Shown piece after piece: positions 1 through 8,197 of a stretch of 29,870 bases of DNA. Each line of letters starts with the position of its first letter. Position 1 is the first letter of the stretch. Both the position numbers and the translations under genes were made by a program. The stretch comes from a virus. The notes beneath the pieces were generated by a model. That model had not been told where the DNA came from and ran no database searches. It saw nothing but the letters and a program-made list of their open reading frames with translations. The stretch spans positions 1 through 29,870 of IMG/VR virus record IMGVR_UViG_3300010379_000034; one strand, given 5' to 3'.

Positions 1-50
1 GATCCCGCTGCACCCGATCCGCCTGTGCCGCCTGTACCGCCGGTTCCGCC
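1..50. repeat. 50-bp exact repeat shared with 10648-10697
   Basis: Bases 1-50 are identical and in the same orientation to bases 10648-10697. Both copies encode Gly-X-X repeats of two different collagen-like genes. The match ends at base 51; it may extend to the left beyond the window. Confidence 0.9.
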
Positions 51-464
51 AGCAGGACCCGGAGGACCACCCGGCGTACCACTCGCACCACTTGCGCCTT
101 GCGAGCCGATCATGCCAGCGTTCCAGATACCGGCACCGTACAAGAGTATCTGACCCTGAGTCAAAATGCCTTGCCAGACAACACGATTGTTCGCACCGTC
201 CGTCATATAGATCGTGACGGTATGAGGTATGTTATCATTGTTGAAAACTGAGATTTGCGTCACGCGACGAATGTTTCCGGAAACGGGAGACGCAATAGCT
301 GTGATTGGAGTCGTACCATTTGTAGTTAGATCGGCTGAGCCGTCGAGGTAAGTCTGTGCGGAAAAATTGATATCAGCGTAAGCAACCGTCACATCACAAT
401 CGTTCGCCGAAATAGATTCGCCGAGTACAATCGTTACTGACTTAGTGGCGATATCAAGAAGCAT
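1..464 (-). CDS. Collagen-like fibre protein, C-terminal part beyond window
   Basis: The start codon lies at 464, directly after the TAA stop of the upstream gene, and the frame stays open to the window edge, so the 3' end is missing. The first ~115 residues look globular and beta-rich (TKSVTIVLGESISAND near the start, then NNRVVWQGILTQGQ). They are followed by Gly-X-X triplets (GASGASGTPGG, then GGTGGTGG). Such architecture is typical of phage tail-fibre or head-fibre proteins with a trimeric collagen-like shaft. The Gly-X-X DNA at the edge is identical over 50 bp to part of the other collagen-like gene at 10086-11882. The exact place in the virion cannot be told. Confidence 0.8.
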   Translation of the reverse strand, partial: MLLDIATKSVTIVLGESISANDCDVTVAYADINFSAQTYLDGSADLTTNGTTPITAIASPVSGNIRRVTQISVFNNDNIPHTVTIYMTDGANNRVVWQGILTQGQILLYGAGIWNAGMIGSQGASGASGTPGGPPGPAGGTGGTGGTGGSGAAG

Positions 465-920
465 TTATTCATCCCCATCAACCACGAGAGGCCAAAACAG
501 ACCGCCCTCGCCTCCACTTGCGCCACCGCCGGGGTTTTGTTGGATAATAATCCGTTTTTGAATGATGACTTGAAACGGTGGCTTTTTGTTTTGGTTCGGA
601 CGTGGACCCCCAACTGTCGTACCCGCCGCTCGGGCAAATTCTCGGGCGCGCGACATTCCGAATACAGTGAGAAGAATACCTTGCGCAGTAACACTCCATG
701 AGTCCCCGGCCCATGGATTGGGAGAATCTTGCGCTTGCGTGATGAAGGATCGCGCTCGGTCAAGACCGTAATTCCGACCGTATCCCGCGACCATGCGCCG
801 AACAAAAGCACCTTGTTCCGCTACGTTGTAGGTGTCAGCCGCCCATGGATTCACTTCATTGCGTGGTGCGTAAGTGACCATGAAGGGTGTCCCGATAAGA
901 AACCGGCCGCCCAATGCCAT
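465..920 (-). CDS. Structural protein with two NPW...QG motifs
   Basis: This 151-residue protein carries two copies of a short motif, NPWAADTYNVAEQG (from residue 24) and NPWAGDSWSVTAQG (from residue 68). Each is followed by a helix-like stretch with an [DS]RAR[SE]F core. The same motif (NPWSKEGWSLTKQG) ends the scaffold-like protein encoded immediately upstream. The C-terminus is Gly-rich and acidic (GGGASGGEGG, then VVDGDE). Its place between the scaffold-like gene and a fibre gene suggests a head component that uses the motif to bind the same partner, perhaps the capsid protein; that is inference. The Shine-Dalgarno site is weak at the chosen start, and Met14 is a possible alternative. Confidence 0.75.
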   Translation of the reverse strand: MALGGRFLIGTPFMVTYAPRNEVNPWAADTYNVAEQGAFVRRMVAGYGRNYGLDRARSFITQAQDSPNPWAGDSWSVTAQGILLTVFGMSRAREFARAAGTTVGGPRPNQNKKPPFQVIIQKRIIIQQNPGGGASGGEGGLFWPLVVDGDE

Positions 921-977
921 TCAAGACACGAGGCGGCCGAAACATGCCCGATATTAACCATATCGTCAACCGGAGGT

Positions 978-1838
978 TCAGACACCCTTGTTGGGGTGGG
1001 TGTCGCCGAGCTTGGAGCCGACACGAGCCGCCAGTTCGGCGGCCTTCTCCGGCCCAAGTTCTTTGACGGCCTGTCCCTGCTTCGTGAGCGACCAGCCTTC
1101 CTTCGACCAGGGGTTTTCCTTGAGCGACGAGGAGCCGCCCCGGCCGCCGACTGCGCCGCCGCCGACACTTGCAGGCCACCAATGCGGTCGTGACTCCATC
1201 ATGTCCTTTGCCCACTCTTTCGGAGCGAGACCCGGAGTGATGCCGATGTCCGGTCGGGTGACGAGCTTGTTGTCAACGAGTTCGAACATGCGCTCGCCGA
1301 CCAGCACTGCATCCTCGATAGCCGAGGGGAGAACCTTCGCGTCCAAGAGTGCGGCGCGGATCGAGTTCTGGACTTTCTCAGCCTGCTTGTCCGCTTCGAG
1401 CTTGGTGACGATGGCCTCCTTCTCAGCGACCACCTTCTTCTGCGCCTCAAGCTGACGTGCGAGACCTTCCTTGTCTCGTTGCACCGGGCCGACCGCGCGA
1501 TTAACTGCCGCCTGAATGCGCTCGTCAACCGCAGCCTCGTCGATCTTGCCTTCCGCAGTCAGAGTTGTGAGTTTGGCTTGCGCCTCTTTCAACTCCTCAA
1601 GCATACCGGGAAGGGAGTCCGGGTCCACGTCGGCGAACTTCGCGAGCTTCTCCTTGGTTTCCTTGTGGGCTTCGCGCTCTTTGCGCGCGGCCTCTTGCAG
1701 CTTGTCGATGTCCTGTTGGGTTTTGATGCCCTCGACGCCGACTAGATCAAACTTGCCGTTACGCTCGACGTAAAGATCGCCGAAGCCTTCCGGAATTTCC
1801 TCGACAGTTTCATATGATGTCTTAAGTTTCGCGGGCAT
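978..1838 (-). CDS. Probable phage capsid scaffolding protein
   Basis: This 286-residue protein opens with TSYETVEEIPEGFGDLYVE and NGKFDLVGVEG, a beginning common in phage scaffold-like proteins. A long charged coiled-coil region follows (residues ~40-165, rich in Lys, Glu, Ala and Gln). A Gly-rich linker near residue 225 leads to a C-terminal NPWSKEGWSLTKQG motif (from residue 242). Scaffolds organise coat protein during head assembly and often bind it through a short C-terminal helix; the NPW tail may be that helix. A strong GAGGAGGG site precedes the start. No major capsid gene is recognisable downstream in the window, so it probably lies beyond the left edge. Confidence 0.75.
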   Translation of the reverse strand: MPAKLKTSYETVEEIPEGFGDLYVERNGKFDLVGVEGIKTQQDIDKLQEAARKEREAHKETKEKLAKFADVDPDSLPGMLEELKEAQAKLTTLTAEGKIDEAAVDERIQAAVNRAVGPVQRDKEGLARQLEAQKKVVAEKEAIVTKLEADKQAEKVQNSIRAALLDAKVLPSAIEDAVLVGERMFELVDNKLVTRPDIGITPGLAPKEWAKDMMESRPHWWPASVGGGAVGGRGGSSSLKENPWSKEGWSLTKQGQAVKELGPEKAAELAARVGSKLGDTHPNKGV

Positions 1839-1899
1839 GGCGCCCTCCTCTCAGTGTTCCCGTTTGGTCATCCTTGCGGGCTGGCCTCATGGCCTCTTT

Positions 1900-2340
1900 T
1901 CAGTTCAAACACGCGCGGAGCGCCGAAAGCTGTTCAGAAGACAATCCGTATTGCTCGGCCGCTGCAAGCACTTGCTTGCGGTCAAACTCGTTGGTGATCT
2001 TCGGCACGTCTCTGCACCGGTTCTTTCGAATCGGCTGCACTGCCGAGCATGGTGTGGTCATCAAACCTCGACCACAAGGTAAACTGACCACAGGCGGCGG
2101 CTGCGGCTGCGGCGGCGGCGGCGCTAAGCGCGGACTTTGCGCCCGCTTCACAACCGGACGCGGGACGATCACAGAAGGGGGCGATTCCAGCACTTGTGTC
2201 GGTTCGGCGGGCACAACTGTTGAGACCGGAGCGGACTCCGAAGTGGACTCTGCCTCTCTATAACGGACACCAAGCACGATGACTACTGTGAACGCGGCGA
2301 CGGTTAAAAAGGCACCTACCTTGTTGACAGTGATGGACAT
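1900..2340 (-). CDS. Small membrane-anchored proline-rich protein
   Basis: This is a 146-residue protein. Residues ~8-25 (VGAFLTVAAFTVVIVLGV) form one hydrophobic segment followed by basic residues, so it is likely an N-terminal membrane anchor. Residues ~40-90 are Pro/Val-rich with a run of prolines, as in an extended linker. The C-terminal part has four cysteines and a short helical end (QVLAAAEQYGLSSEQLSALRA). A GGAGG site sits 7 bases upstream of the ATG, and a sigma70-like promoter lies just before it. Lysis-associated or envelope proteins can look like this, but no family is recognised. Confidence 0.7.
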   Translation of the reverse strand: MSITVNKVGAFLTVAAFTVVIVLGVRYREAESTSESAPVSTVVPAEPTQVLESPPSVIVPRPVVKRAQSPRLAPPPPQPQPPPVVSLPCGRGLMTTPCSAVQPIRKNRCRDVPKITNEFDRKQVLAAAEQYGLSSEQLSALRACLN

Positions 2341-2361
2341 TTAGGGACCTCCAAGACCGAT

Positions 2362-2390
2362 CTGTTAACCTAGATTAAGGTGGATGTCAA
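2362..2390 (-). promoter_or_regulatory. Sigma70-like promoter before the membrane protein gene
   Basis: On the minus strand a perfect -35 box TTGACA (2385-2390) is followed after 17 bases by TAACAG (2362-2367), a weak -10 box. Transcription would start near 2355, about 15 bases before the ATG at 2340. The perfect -35 and correct spacing support it; the -10 match is only three of six. Confidence 0.45.
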
Positions 2391-2404
2391 TAGGGTTAAT
2401 GGGC

Positions 2405-2514
2405 GATACCGCGCGACCGGTCACACTTTACGCTCTACTCCGCCGGAAAAGGCCATGCCCCGCGAGCCGACATCACGCCAGTCGCTACCCGGCACACCGC
2501 AGTCGCGCGGTATC
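2405..2514. repeat. 13-bp perfect inverted repeat spanning a non-coding gap
   Basis: The arms are 2405-2417 (GATACCGCGCGAC) and 2502-2514 (its reverse complement), separated by 84 bases. They sit in the 184-base gap between the MuF-like fragment gene, which stops at 2525, and the membrane protein gene. The rest of this gap holds the promoter at 2362-2390 and no ORF with a ribosome binding site. The pair could form the base of a long RNA hairpin after the upstream stop codon. Confidence 0.6.
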
Positions 2515-2524
2515 TATTTTCATC

Positions 2525-2881
2525 CTATTCTCCGCGCCTTTTGCGGTGAATAGGGGGTCTAATCGCCGCAAGCCCGAGCCTCGCCACCCGCTGCCTAGTG
2601 ACCTCGGTCTCGCCATCGGTCCCATTCAGGTTAGCATTTCCGATAACTTTCCGGGCAATTTCGGCACCGTCCAGACCGCCGATCAAGCCGACCCGAAGTG
2701 TTTTGTCAATCCGGTTATGGTCCTCGCGTGCGATCTGCGCGGCGTGCGCGGCGTAGGACCTGCCAAGGAGTAGCTTGGTGCGCTGTTCGCGCGGGACTGG
2801 GGTTAGTGGAATCCTATGACCCTGCCGATGCCGGGCAAAGCCCTGCGCCTCATCGTCACCATCTTCGTAATCTGTGCTCAT
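2525..2881 (-). CDS. MuF-like head morphogenesis fragment
   Basis: This 118-residue protein overlaps the upstream gene by four bases (ATGA). Residues ~55-105 read RIDKTLRVGLIGGLDGAEI, then ARKVIG and GTDGETEVTRQRVARLG. That pattern (long helix, 'eIaR.v.G', 'tRq.i..l.r.ai') resembles the C-terminal half of the MuF/SPP1-gp7 minor head protein that binds the portal. The family usually has 250 or more residues, so this is either a stand-alone half or a reduced form. The C-terminus is basic (RPPIHRKRRGE). The assignment rests on pattern similarity only. Confidence 0.6.
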   Translation of the reverse strand: MSTDYEDGDDEAQGFARHRQGHRIPLTPVPREQRTKLLLGRSYAAHAAQIAREDHNRIDKTLRVGLIGGLDGAEIARKVIGNANLNGTDGETEVTRQRVARLGLAAIRPPIHRKRRGE

Positions 2882-4575
2882 GACTTATCTTTCCAAACCC
2901 AGGGCGGCAACCGCCCAATCTTCTGTGGCGCGTAATGCGTGTCGGCGGCGCTCGCGTGCTTGTTCTCCGCTGCATATGGACCGTAGTTGACCCATGAGTT
3001 CTGCCCGCGCGTCTCCGAAGTCATCGCCGGGATCGCGGCTGGCGAGAACATCGCCGCGTGCGAGCGCCACGCATTATCCTCTCCGGTGGCGCGAAAGCCG
3101 ACGCCCTCCCTGAAATGTCCAAACATATCGTGCACGATCCGAAACTCGTCGTTGACGACCATCTTGTGACCATCGACCGTCTCGCCGGTCGGTCGCAGCA
3201 ACGGATTGTCCCTGATCGCCGCTTCCGAGGAGGCTTCTCCCTTGTTACCAAAACCTGCGTCGGTCGGGAAGCCCCACCAATGATTATTCTTGCTTACGTC
3301 AGCCGCCGCGAGACGTGGGTTCTCCGCGTAGGGGTCCGGCTGACCCGGCTTGATCCACTGCACCTTGAGACCCGAATCCTTGAGCGCCTCCCATTGCGCG
3401 TGAACCTCGCGCGCGAGCGCGCTATACGACGCTTGGACTGCCGGATCGCTCGGATTGTGCTTCATGTCCTCGAACGCTTGTGCGATCTTCGTCGCCCGAG
3501 CTTCATTGACCGGCTGATAGGCAGTCGGCGGGTTATAGGCAAGTCCCGCCTTCTGCATGTAGTCGGTGGCGATGTCTCGCAATTTGCCGTTCGGACCGGG
3601 CACGTAATAGCTGCCATCCTTGAACTGGATCGGCTTCTGCGGCAGACCCGTGAGCGGCATATGACTGTCCGCCGCGATTGCCGCCCGCGCCACCGCTTCC
3701 GCAACCGAACGGTCACCGAACGCCGCAAGATACTGATTAGTCTCCGGCACGTGATTGGTGCCGACAATAGGCTTCACATCATCCGGATTGAAAACAATGT
3801 AGCTGGTCGGATTCGTGGCAGTTGCGTTCTCCATGGGCGATGTGTTGACGTACTTGATACCCGCGTAACCCTGATCTTGCCAGGACTGCTTCGCCAGTTC
3901 AACCATCCGCTGTCGGTCGGCGCCATTGTACGGGCGACCGCCGTAGTTATCCACGAAACGATTTAGGTCCATAGCGGGTACTTTCGAACCTTCTTTGAAA
4001 GTACCATCCGGTTGTTTCTCTATCGTTGTGCCGCCCTCTGTATATGCTTTCTTACCTGCAACAAGATCGGCGGCGACCTGCTTCGCTTGATCGGCTGGCA
4101 TAGCACGAGCTTGTTCGAGGTAGCGTTCGAGAAGTGCCGGGTCCTTCTTGAATGCCTCCTCCGCTACCATCCCGCCGATAGCCGACTGATCCGAATACCG
4201 AGACGACCATTCCGGGATCGCCGGGTCTTTCGATCCATCCGGTAACTTGGCCCGATCATAGAGCGGTTGATCGGCGACCAGGAACTTACTGTCCGGGGGC
4301 AACTCGACCGGAATGATGTGACCGCCCGGCTTCACGCCGATGTCGCGTCCGTTGACGCGCTCCATGACGAAGCTCTTTGAAATCTCCGGGTCCTGAGCGA
4401 AGTGCGGTCCGAGCGCACGGTCGAGCATGAACTCCTTGGGGTCGCCGGACTTGAACTTGGTGAACTCGTGCGTTGTACCGTGGAAAGCAACGTTCTTCCC
4501 GGCGGCTTGCGCCTCTGCCGCGCCTGCCGTCCACCTACCGAGAAGGTCTCGGGCTTCATCAGAACTAAAACTCAT
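2878..4575 (-). CDS. Multidomain polyvalent-type protein with ART-like N-terminus and HDxFGH C-terminal domain
   Basis: This 565-residue protein starts with SSDEARDLLGRWT, a phage motif also seen in the 1044-residue neighbour. Residues ~29-75 (VAFHGTTHEFTKFKSG, then LGPHFAQDPEISKSF) and a later GYAGIKYVNT and SYIVFNPDDVKPI resemble the ADP-ribosyltransferase domain of phage 'polyvalent' proteins. The middle (~340-450) is helical. The C-terminus has a dense set of polar residues: NDEFRIVHDMFGHFREG (from 475), GE at 498-499, His506 and SETRGQNSW (from 520), suggestive of a metal site. The gene overlaps both neighbours by four bases. Its likely role is a protein carried in the virion or acting on the host; no activity is shown. 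Confidence 0.65.
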   Translation of the reverse strand: MSFSSDEARDLLGRWTAGAAEAQAAGKNVAFHGTTHEFTKFKSGDPKEFMLDRALGPHFAQDPEISKSFVMERVNGRDIGVKPGGHIIPVELPPDSKFLVADQPLYDRAKLPDGSKDPAIPEWSSRYSDQSAIGGMVAEEAFKKDPALLERYLEQARAMPADQAKQVAADLVAGKKAYTEGGTTIEKQPDGTFKEGSKVPAMDLNRFVDNYGGRPYNGADRQRMVELAKQSWQDQGYAGIKYVNTSPMENATATNPTSYIVFNPDDVKPIVGTNHVPETNQYLAAFGDRSVAEAVARAAIAADSHMPLTGLPQKPIQFKDGSYYVPGPNGKLRDIATDYMQKAGLAYNPPTAYQPVNEARATKIAQAFEDMKHNPSDPAVQASYSALAREVHAQWEALKDSGLKVQWIKPGQPDPYAENPRLAAADVSKNNHWWGFPTDAGFGNKGEASSEAAIRDNPLLRPTGETVDGHKMVVNDEFRIVHDMFGHFREGVGFRATGEDNAWRSHAAMFSPAAIPAMTSETRGQNSWVNYGPYAAENKHASAADTHYAPQKIGRLPPWVWKDKS

Positions 4576-4997
4576 GGTGCATTGTCTCGTAGATAACGAA
4601 AGGCTTGCCGAATCGCAGCCTCTCGAATTGCTTTGATTTTCATAGACAGCTTGTCAGCCGCACGCATTGCCTCGCCGTACTTGATGCCGGATATACCCGC
4701 CAAGTCGGCAAGGTCGCGCTCGATTAGATCACGGACATGAATCTCGGAGGCGTCTATGATTTGAATAGCCTTGTTCCAGGTCCTAACGTAGCGTAGCTTT
4801 TCTATGCGCTTCGCGCGCGTAGAGGCGCGCTCAAGTTTCGCCTGAGTCTCCGGGCGCACCGGGTTCGGCTTGCGCGGGTGCGCAGCTTCCCACGCGGCTT
4901 TGTGCGCAGCCCGAATGCCAGCGCGCCCGCCTTTGCCCTTAAGGGAAAGCCAGTGCGGACCACCCGAATAGTCGTTGATGTCAATATCTACGGTCAT
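4572..4997 (-). CDS. Hypothetical basic helical protein
   Basis: This 141-residue protein overlaps genes on both sides by four bases, so it is translated as part of the same unit as the two large multidomain proteins. After a short start (MTVDIDINDYSGGPHW) it is rich in Arg, Lys and Ala, with long predicted helices such as AKLERASTRAKRIEKL and EAMRAADKLSMKIKA. It could bind nucleic acid or act as a partner or chaperone of the large neighbours. No family is recognised. Confidence 0.75.
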   Translation of the reverse strand: MTVDIDINDYSGGPHWLSLKGKGGRAGIRAAHKAAWEAAHPRKPNPVRPETQAKLERASTRAKRIEKLRYVRTWNKAIQIIDASEIHVRDLIERDLADLAGISGIKYGEAMRAADKLSMKIKAIREAAIRQAFRYLRDNAP

Positions 4998-7900
4998 TTA
5001 TAGCCCGCCCATTTTTCAGTTGCCTTGGCTTTCTCGTAAGCCTCCGACGAAGGATAGCCCAACTTCGCCCACGGCTCCCCGGCAACCTTCGCCTTCAAAG
5101 CTGGAAGGCTCGCTTCCTGTTCTGGAGTCAAAGTGATCTTAACCGGATGATACGCCGCATTCGCTGCTTCCTCAATAGCCCCCCAATCTTTCGTCGTCTG
5201 CGGCTTGTCAGCGTATGAGGACGGCGTGGTTCCAGCCATCGGCACTTCCGAGAAGCTAGGCGCTTTTTCAGACCATGCGTCCCACCCCTTCCAACCGGCG
5301 CCAACCGCGACGACTTCATGCTCGGTGTGAACGTTGATACCGTAAGCCGGAACCGAAAGAATGGCGGTGCGCGGCACTTCGGCGCGCAACACAACACGGT
5401 CGATCTTCGGTCTTTCTTGTACCGGCGCGTATGTCGGAATTGCAGCTTGTGCGCCCTCCTTGGTATCCCACGCGGCGTTTGGCGCTCCGTTCAAATTGGC
5501 AGCATATATGCCTAATGAGTTTTTCAGCGCATACAGTCCTCCACTAAATGGATGCGGCACGACAGTCCAATCCGAAGGAACAGGCCCTGCGGCAATTGAG
5601 TGCGGCATCGACAAACCACGGTAGAGTTGCACCACTGGCATGTCGGCTTTGTCAAGCAAGTATTGTGTCGTCTCCCACTTCGCGCGGACGGCGGCCTTGA
5701 CACCCTCATAGCCGCCGATAGTCGGGAACATTGTGTTGGCGTCTTTGATCGCCTCCTCGCGTGTGATTTGGTCGGTCTTGACCGGAGTGCCGCCCCATCT
5801 ATTCGCTACCGCCGGATCGGTGGTCATCGACGCCGCACCATTGCGTAGAACATTCACTTCGGGCAGGCGGGTGTATGTGTGCGAAGTGTCCGTTGTGGGC
5901 TTCTCGATAATTTCCCACCCTTTTTCTTTCCATTTGGGATAATCTTCGTTGAGGGCAGTTTCGGCGCCCTGTTTGGTCGTGTAGTAGCCCACGTAGTTGT
6001 CGTGGGCGTAGGCGTCATTCGGCGGGAGTTTAACCTCAAAATGCGAACCTGCGGTGATCGTCTCACCCCGAAGAACCGGCGGCTCGCTACTTTTGAATTC
6101 TGCTATTTGCGATGGTTGATTGATATTCTTGAACTCGGGGTGCGCTTCATAGAAGGCATTTGCGACCGAGTTCTTTTGCGCGTCATTCAACTTGTTCCAC
6201 GCAGTCTGCAAGGTTCCTGGCGTCGCTGCCCCAAACCCCTGTTTATCTATGATGCTTCCTATCTCCTTCGCCTCGCCCATGGCTGTCGAAACCGGAAGGA
6301 ACTTTTGAATGGTGGGGTCGTGATAAATCAAATCACCAGAATGGATGGTCACCGTTCCTGTTTGTCCCTCAGTCGTCGCCTCATGCAATGAGCCGGGACC
6401 AGCCATGCCTTCGATCACTGGATAGGGTTTGCCACTCGCGTTCCAGTTTTGATACTTCTCAGCCGTAACGCCATTTGTCGGGACAAGTTCATGCGCCTCG
6501 CCAACAGTCACACCTTTGGCGCTGGCGTACTCCATTGGAGAGGCGTAACCGCCGACCTTCCATGCTTCGCCTTTCTCGCCGCCGGGTTCCTCCCCAGGCT
6601 TGAGTTGTGCGCGCAGCCGACCGCCAAGCTCGTCAGCCGCCGCGACCTGTAGGATGCGACCTTCGGTGCCGCTTGAGCTTCCTTTCCAGCCGGACCACAG
6701 CCTGCTATCAACGCTCTGGATGTTGGCAACGGTGACCGGCGTTGCCATTTCCCGATGACTGATTTCGTCGGCAAGGTTTCTTAGAAAAGTCTTGGCAGAA
6801 GCCTCGTTCGGCATTCCGGACAGTTTTATCGCTTCTTCGGGATGCGCATGGAAATCCTTGAGTTCGTCAAGTGAGTAGGCGGCGAACCACGGATCGAGAT
6901 AGCCGCCGCCGCCCGACTTGATACCTCGGTCATTCATGACCTGAATAGCGCGCTGGTCCGCCATGTACTTCGCGAGCCGTTGCGTGTCCTGGTAGTCCTT
7001 GCCGCTGGTCTCGTTCATCGGGTCGAAAACTTTAGGAATTTCGAGTGGCTTTGCCGCTTCCTCGGCCGCCTCGTCGAGCATGTCGGTGTTCTTCTTGACC
7101 CAATTGAACTTCTCCTTGTCCGACAAATCCCCCCAAACAGACTGTATCTGTTCCTTAGCCGACTCCTCAAGATACTCTGGCGGTGTAACGTCTTTCTTGT
7201 CCGCCGCCTCCCAAAACGCTTCACGGAGCTTATCCTCAATGTCGGCGCGCATGTCCTTAGTCAGCGAGCCTTCCGGATTGTGCGCGATGCCCGGAAGCTG
7301 CATCTGATCTTTGACGAGGGTGTCCGGGTTTTGCAGTTTGGAGTCATCAAAGTCGATGTTGAGCAGGTCCATTTTTTGCATATGCGCGAGCGAGTAGCCA
7401 GAACCCGACGCCGCGTCGCTGTCAAAATTGATTTTGATTGCGTTCAACAATTCCTGTGCTGTGTATGGGATGCGCGGTAGATTTAGTGGGTTGCCATCTT
7501 CGTCCGTCTCTTTGGCACGGTCGTCGAGATAATCCGAAAGCCACTCCGCCTTCCAGTCGTGATCCTCGGCGACTTCTCTGGCTTGTTCGGCTGGCGCATC
7601 GTTCTCGTACCAGTTATTCTTTTCATCGTCGAGGTACGCGGAGAGATTGTTTTGCTCGTACTTCTCTTGCGCCGTCTCTTGAGCGCCTGCCGACATATCA
7701 TCCCATGACTCAGGAATGTGCGTCGGCGGTTCTTCCTCTTTATCTTCGCTCGCACTACCCGGCACGCCTTTACCGTATAGAGCCTTGGATGCTTCATAAA
7801 TTGAGCCGTACTTGTCGGCAAGCGCGTGTTGCTCGTCATCAGCCAAGTTCTGTGTTAGGTCGTGGAAGTTAGGTGTAGTTTTTGCTTTTTCTTCGGCGCT

Positions 7901-8128
7901 TAATAGGGCGCTTGCAGCCGCATCTTTAGCAATACCCTCCTGAGCAATTTTGTCGAGCGCCGGGCGTGCTGCATCGTACTCATTTTCGAGCCGAGCCGCT
8001 GTCTGCTTGTTCCACTCGTCGCCACCGACATCCATGACGCGCGGATCGGGTTTGGACGGCAGTTCGCCGCCCGCGCCGCGTGTCCAGCGTCCGTGTGGGT
8101 CCCGTTCCTCGGTGGGATCAAACGCCAT
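4994..8128 (-). CDS. Very large protein with C-terminal ADP-ribosyltransferase-like domain
   Basis: This is a 1044-residue protein. It begins with FDPTEERDPHGRWTRG, the same opening motif as the 565-residue protein downstream. Residues ~50-400 are acidic and helical. Near the end, VVQLYRGLS (Arg837), VVLRAEVPRTAILSVP and THTEHEVV-like EHE residues 936-938 (HTEHEVVAVGAG) fit the R...ExE pattern of R-S-E class ADP-ribosyltransferases; the central STS motif is not clear. Residues ~980-1040 form a helical tail. AAGGATG precedes the start, just after a GC-rich stem-loop. It is plausibly a virion-delivered effector that modifies a host protein. The domain call is a pattern match. Confidence 0.7.
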   Translation of the reverse strand: MAFDPTEERDPHGRWTRGAGGELPSKPDPRVMDVGGDEWNKQTAARLENEYDAARPALDKIAQEGIAKDAAASALLSAEEKAKTTPNFHDLTQNLADDEQHALADKYGSIYEASKALYGKGVPGSASEDKEEEPPTHIPESWDDMSAGAQETAQEKYEQNNLSAYLDDEKNNWYENDAPAEQAREVAEDHDWKAEWLSDYLDDRAKETDEDGNPLNLPRIPYTAQELLNAIKINFDSDAASGSGYSLAHMQKMDLLNIDFDDSKLQNPDTLVKDQMQLPGIAHNPEGSLTKDMRADIEDKLREAFWEAADKKDVTPPEYLEESAKEQIQSVWGDLSDKEKFNWVKKNTDMLDEAAEEAAKPLEIPKVFDPMNETSGKDYQDTQRLAKYMADQRAIQVMNDRGIKSGGGGYLDPWFAAYSLDELKDFHAHPEEAIKLSGMPNEASAKTFLRNLADEISHREMATPVTVANIQSVDSRLWSGWKGSSSGTEGRILQVAAADELGGRLRAQLKPGEEPGGEKGEAWKVGGYASPMEYASAKGVTVGEAHELVPTNGVTAEKYQNWNASGKPYPVIEGMAGPGSLHEATTEGQTGTVTIHSGDLIYHDPTIQKFLPVSTAMGEAKEIGSIIDKQGFGAATPGTLQTAWNKLNDAQKNSVANAFYEAHPEFKNINQPSQIAEFKSSEPPVLRGETITAGSHFEVKLPPNDAYAHDNYVGYYTTKQGAETALNEDYPKWKEKGWEIIEKPTTDTSHTYTRLPEVNVLRNGAASMTTDPAVANRWGGTPVKTDQITREEAIKDANTMFPTIGGYEGVKAAVRAKWETTQYLLDKADMPVVQLYRGLSMPHSIAAGPVPSDWTVVPHPFSGGLYALKNSLGIYAANLNGAPNAAWDTKEGAQAAIPTYAPVQERPKIDRVVLRAEVPRTAILSVPAYGINVHTEHEVVAVGAGWKGWDAWSEKAPSFSEVPMAGTTPSSYADKPQTTKDWGAIEEAANAAYHPVKITLTPEQEASLPALKAKVAGEPWAKLGYPSSEAYEKAKATEKWAGYK

Positions 8129-8141
8129 GGTTCATCCTTCA

Positions 8142-8159
8142 TCCCCCTTCGGCGGGGGA
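8142..8159 (-). other. GC-rich stem-loop before the 1044-residue protein gene
   Basis: Six perfect pairs (TCCCCC with GGGGGA) enclose a six-base loop, ending 13 bases before the ATG at 8128 and just upstream of its AAGGAT binding site. It could tune translation or end some upstream transcripts. There is no T-run after it. Confidence 0.4.
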
Positions 8160-8197
8160 AACCGGAGAGGTTAACCACATTTTAGGGAAGAAGTCTA

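Noticed and set aside
3058-3966. 302-residue plus-strand ORF
   Set aside because: It lies wholly inside the well-supported 565-residue minus-strand gene, is Arg-rich as expected of an antisense frame, and has no ribosome binding site or domain.
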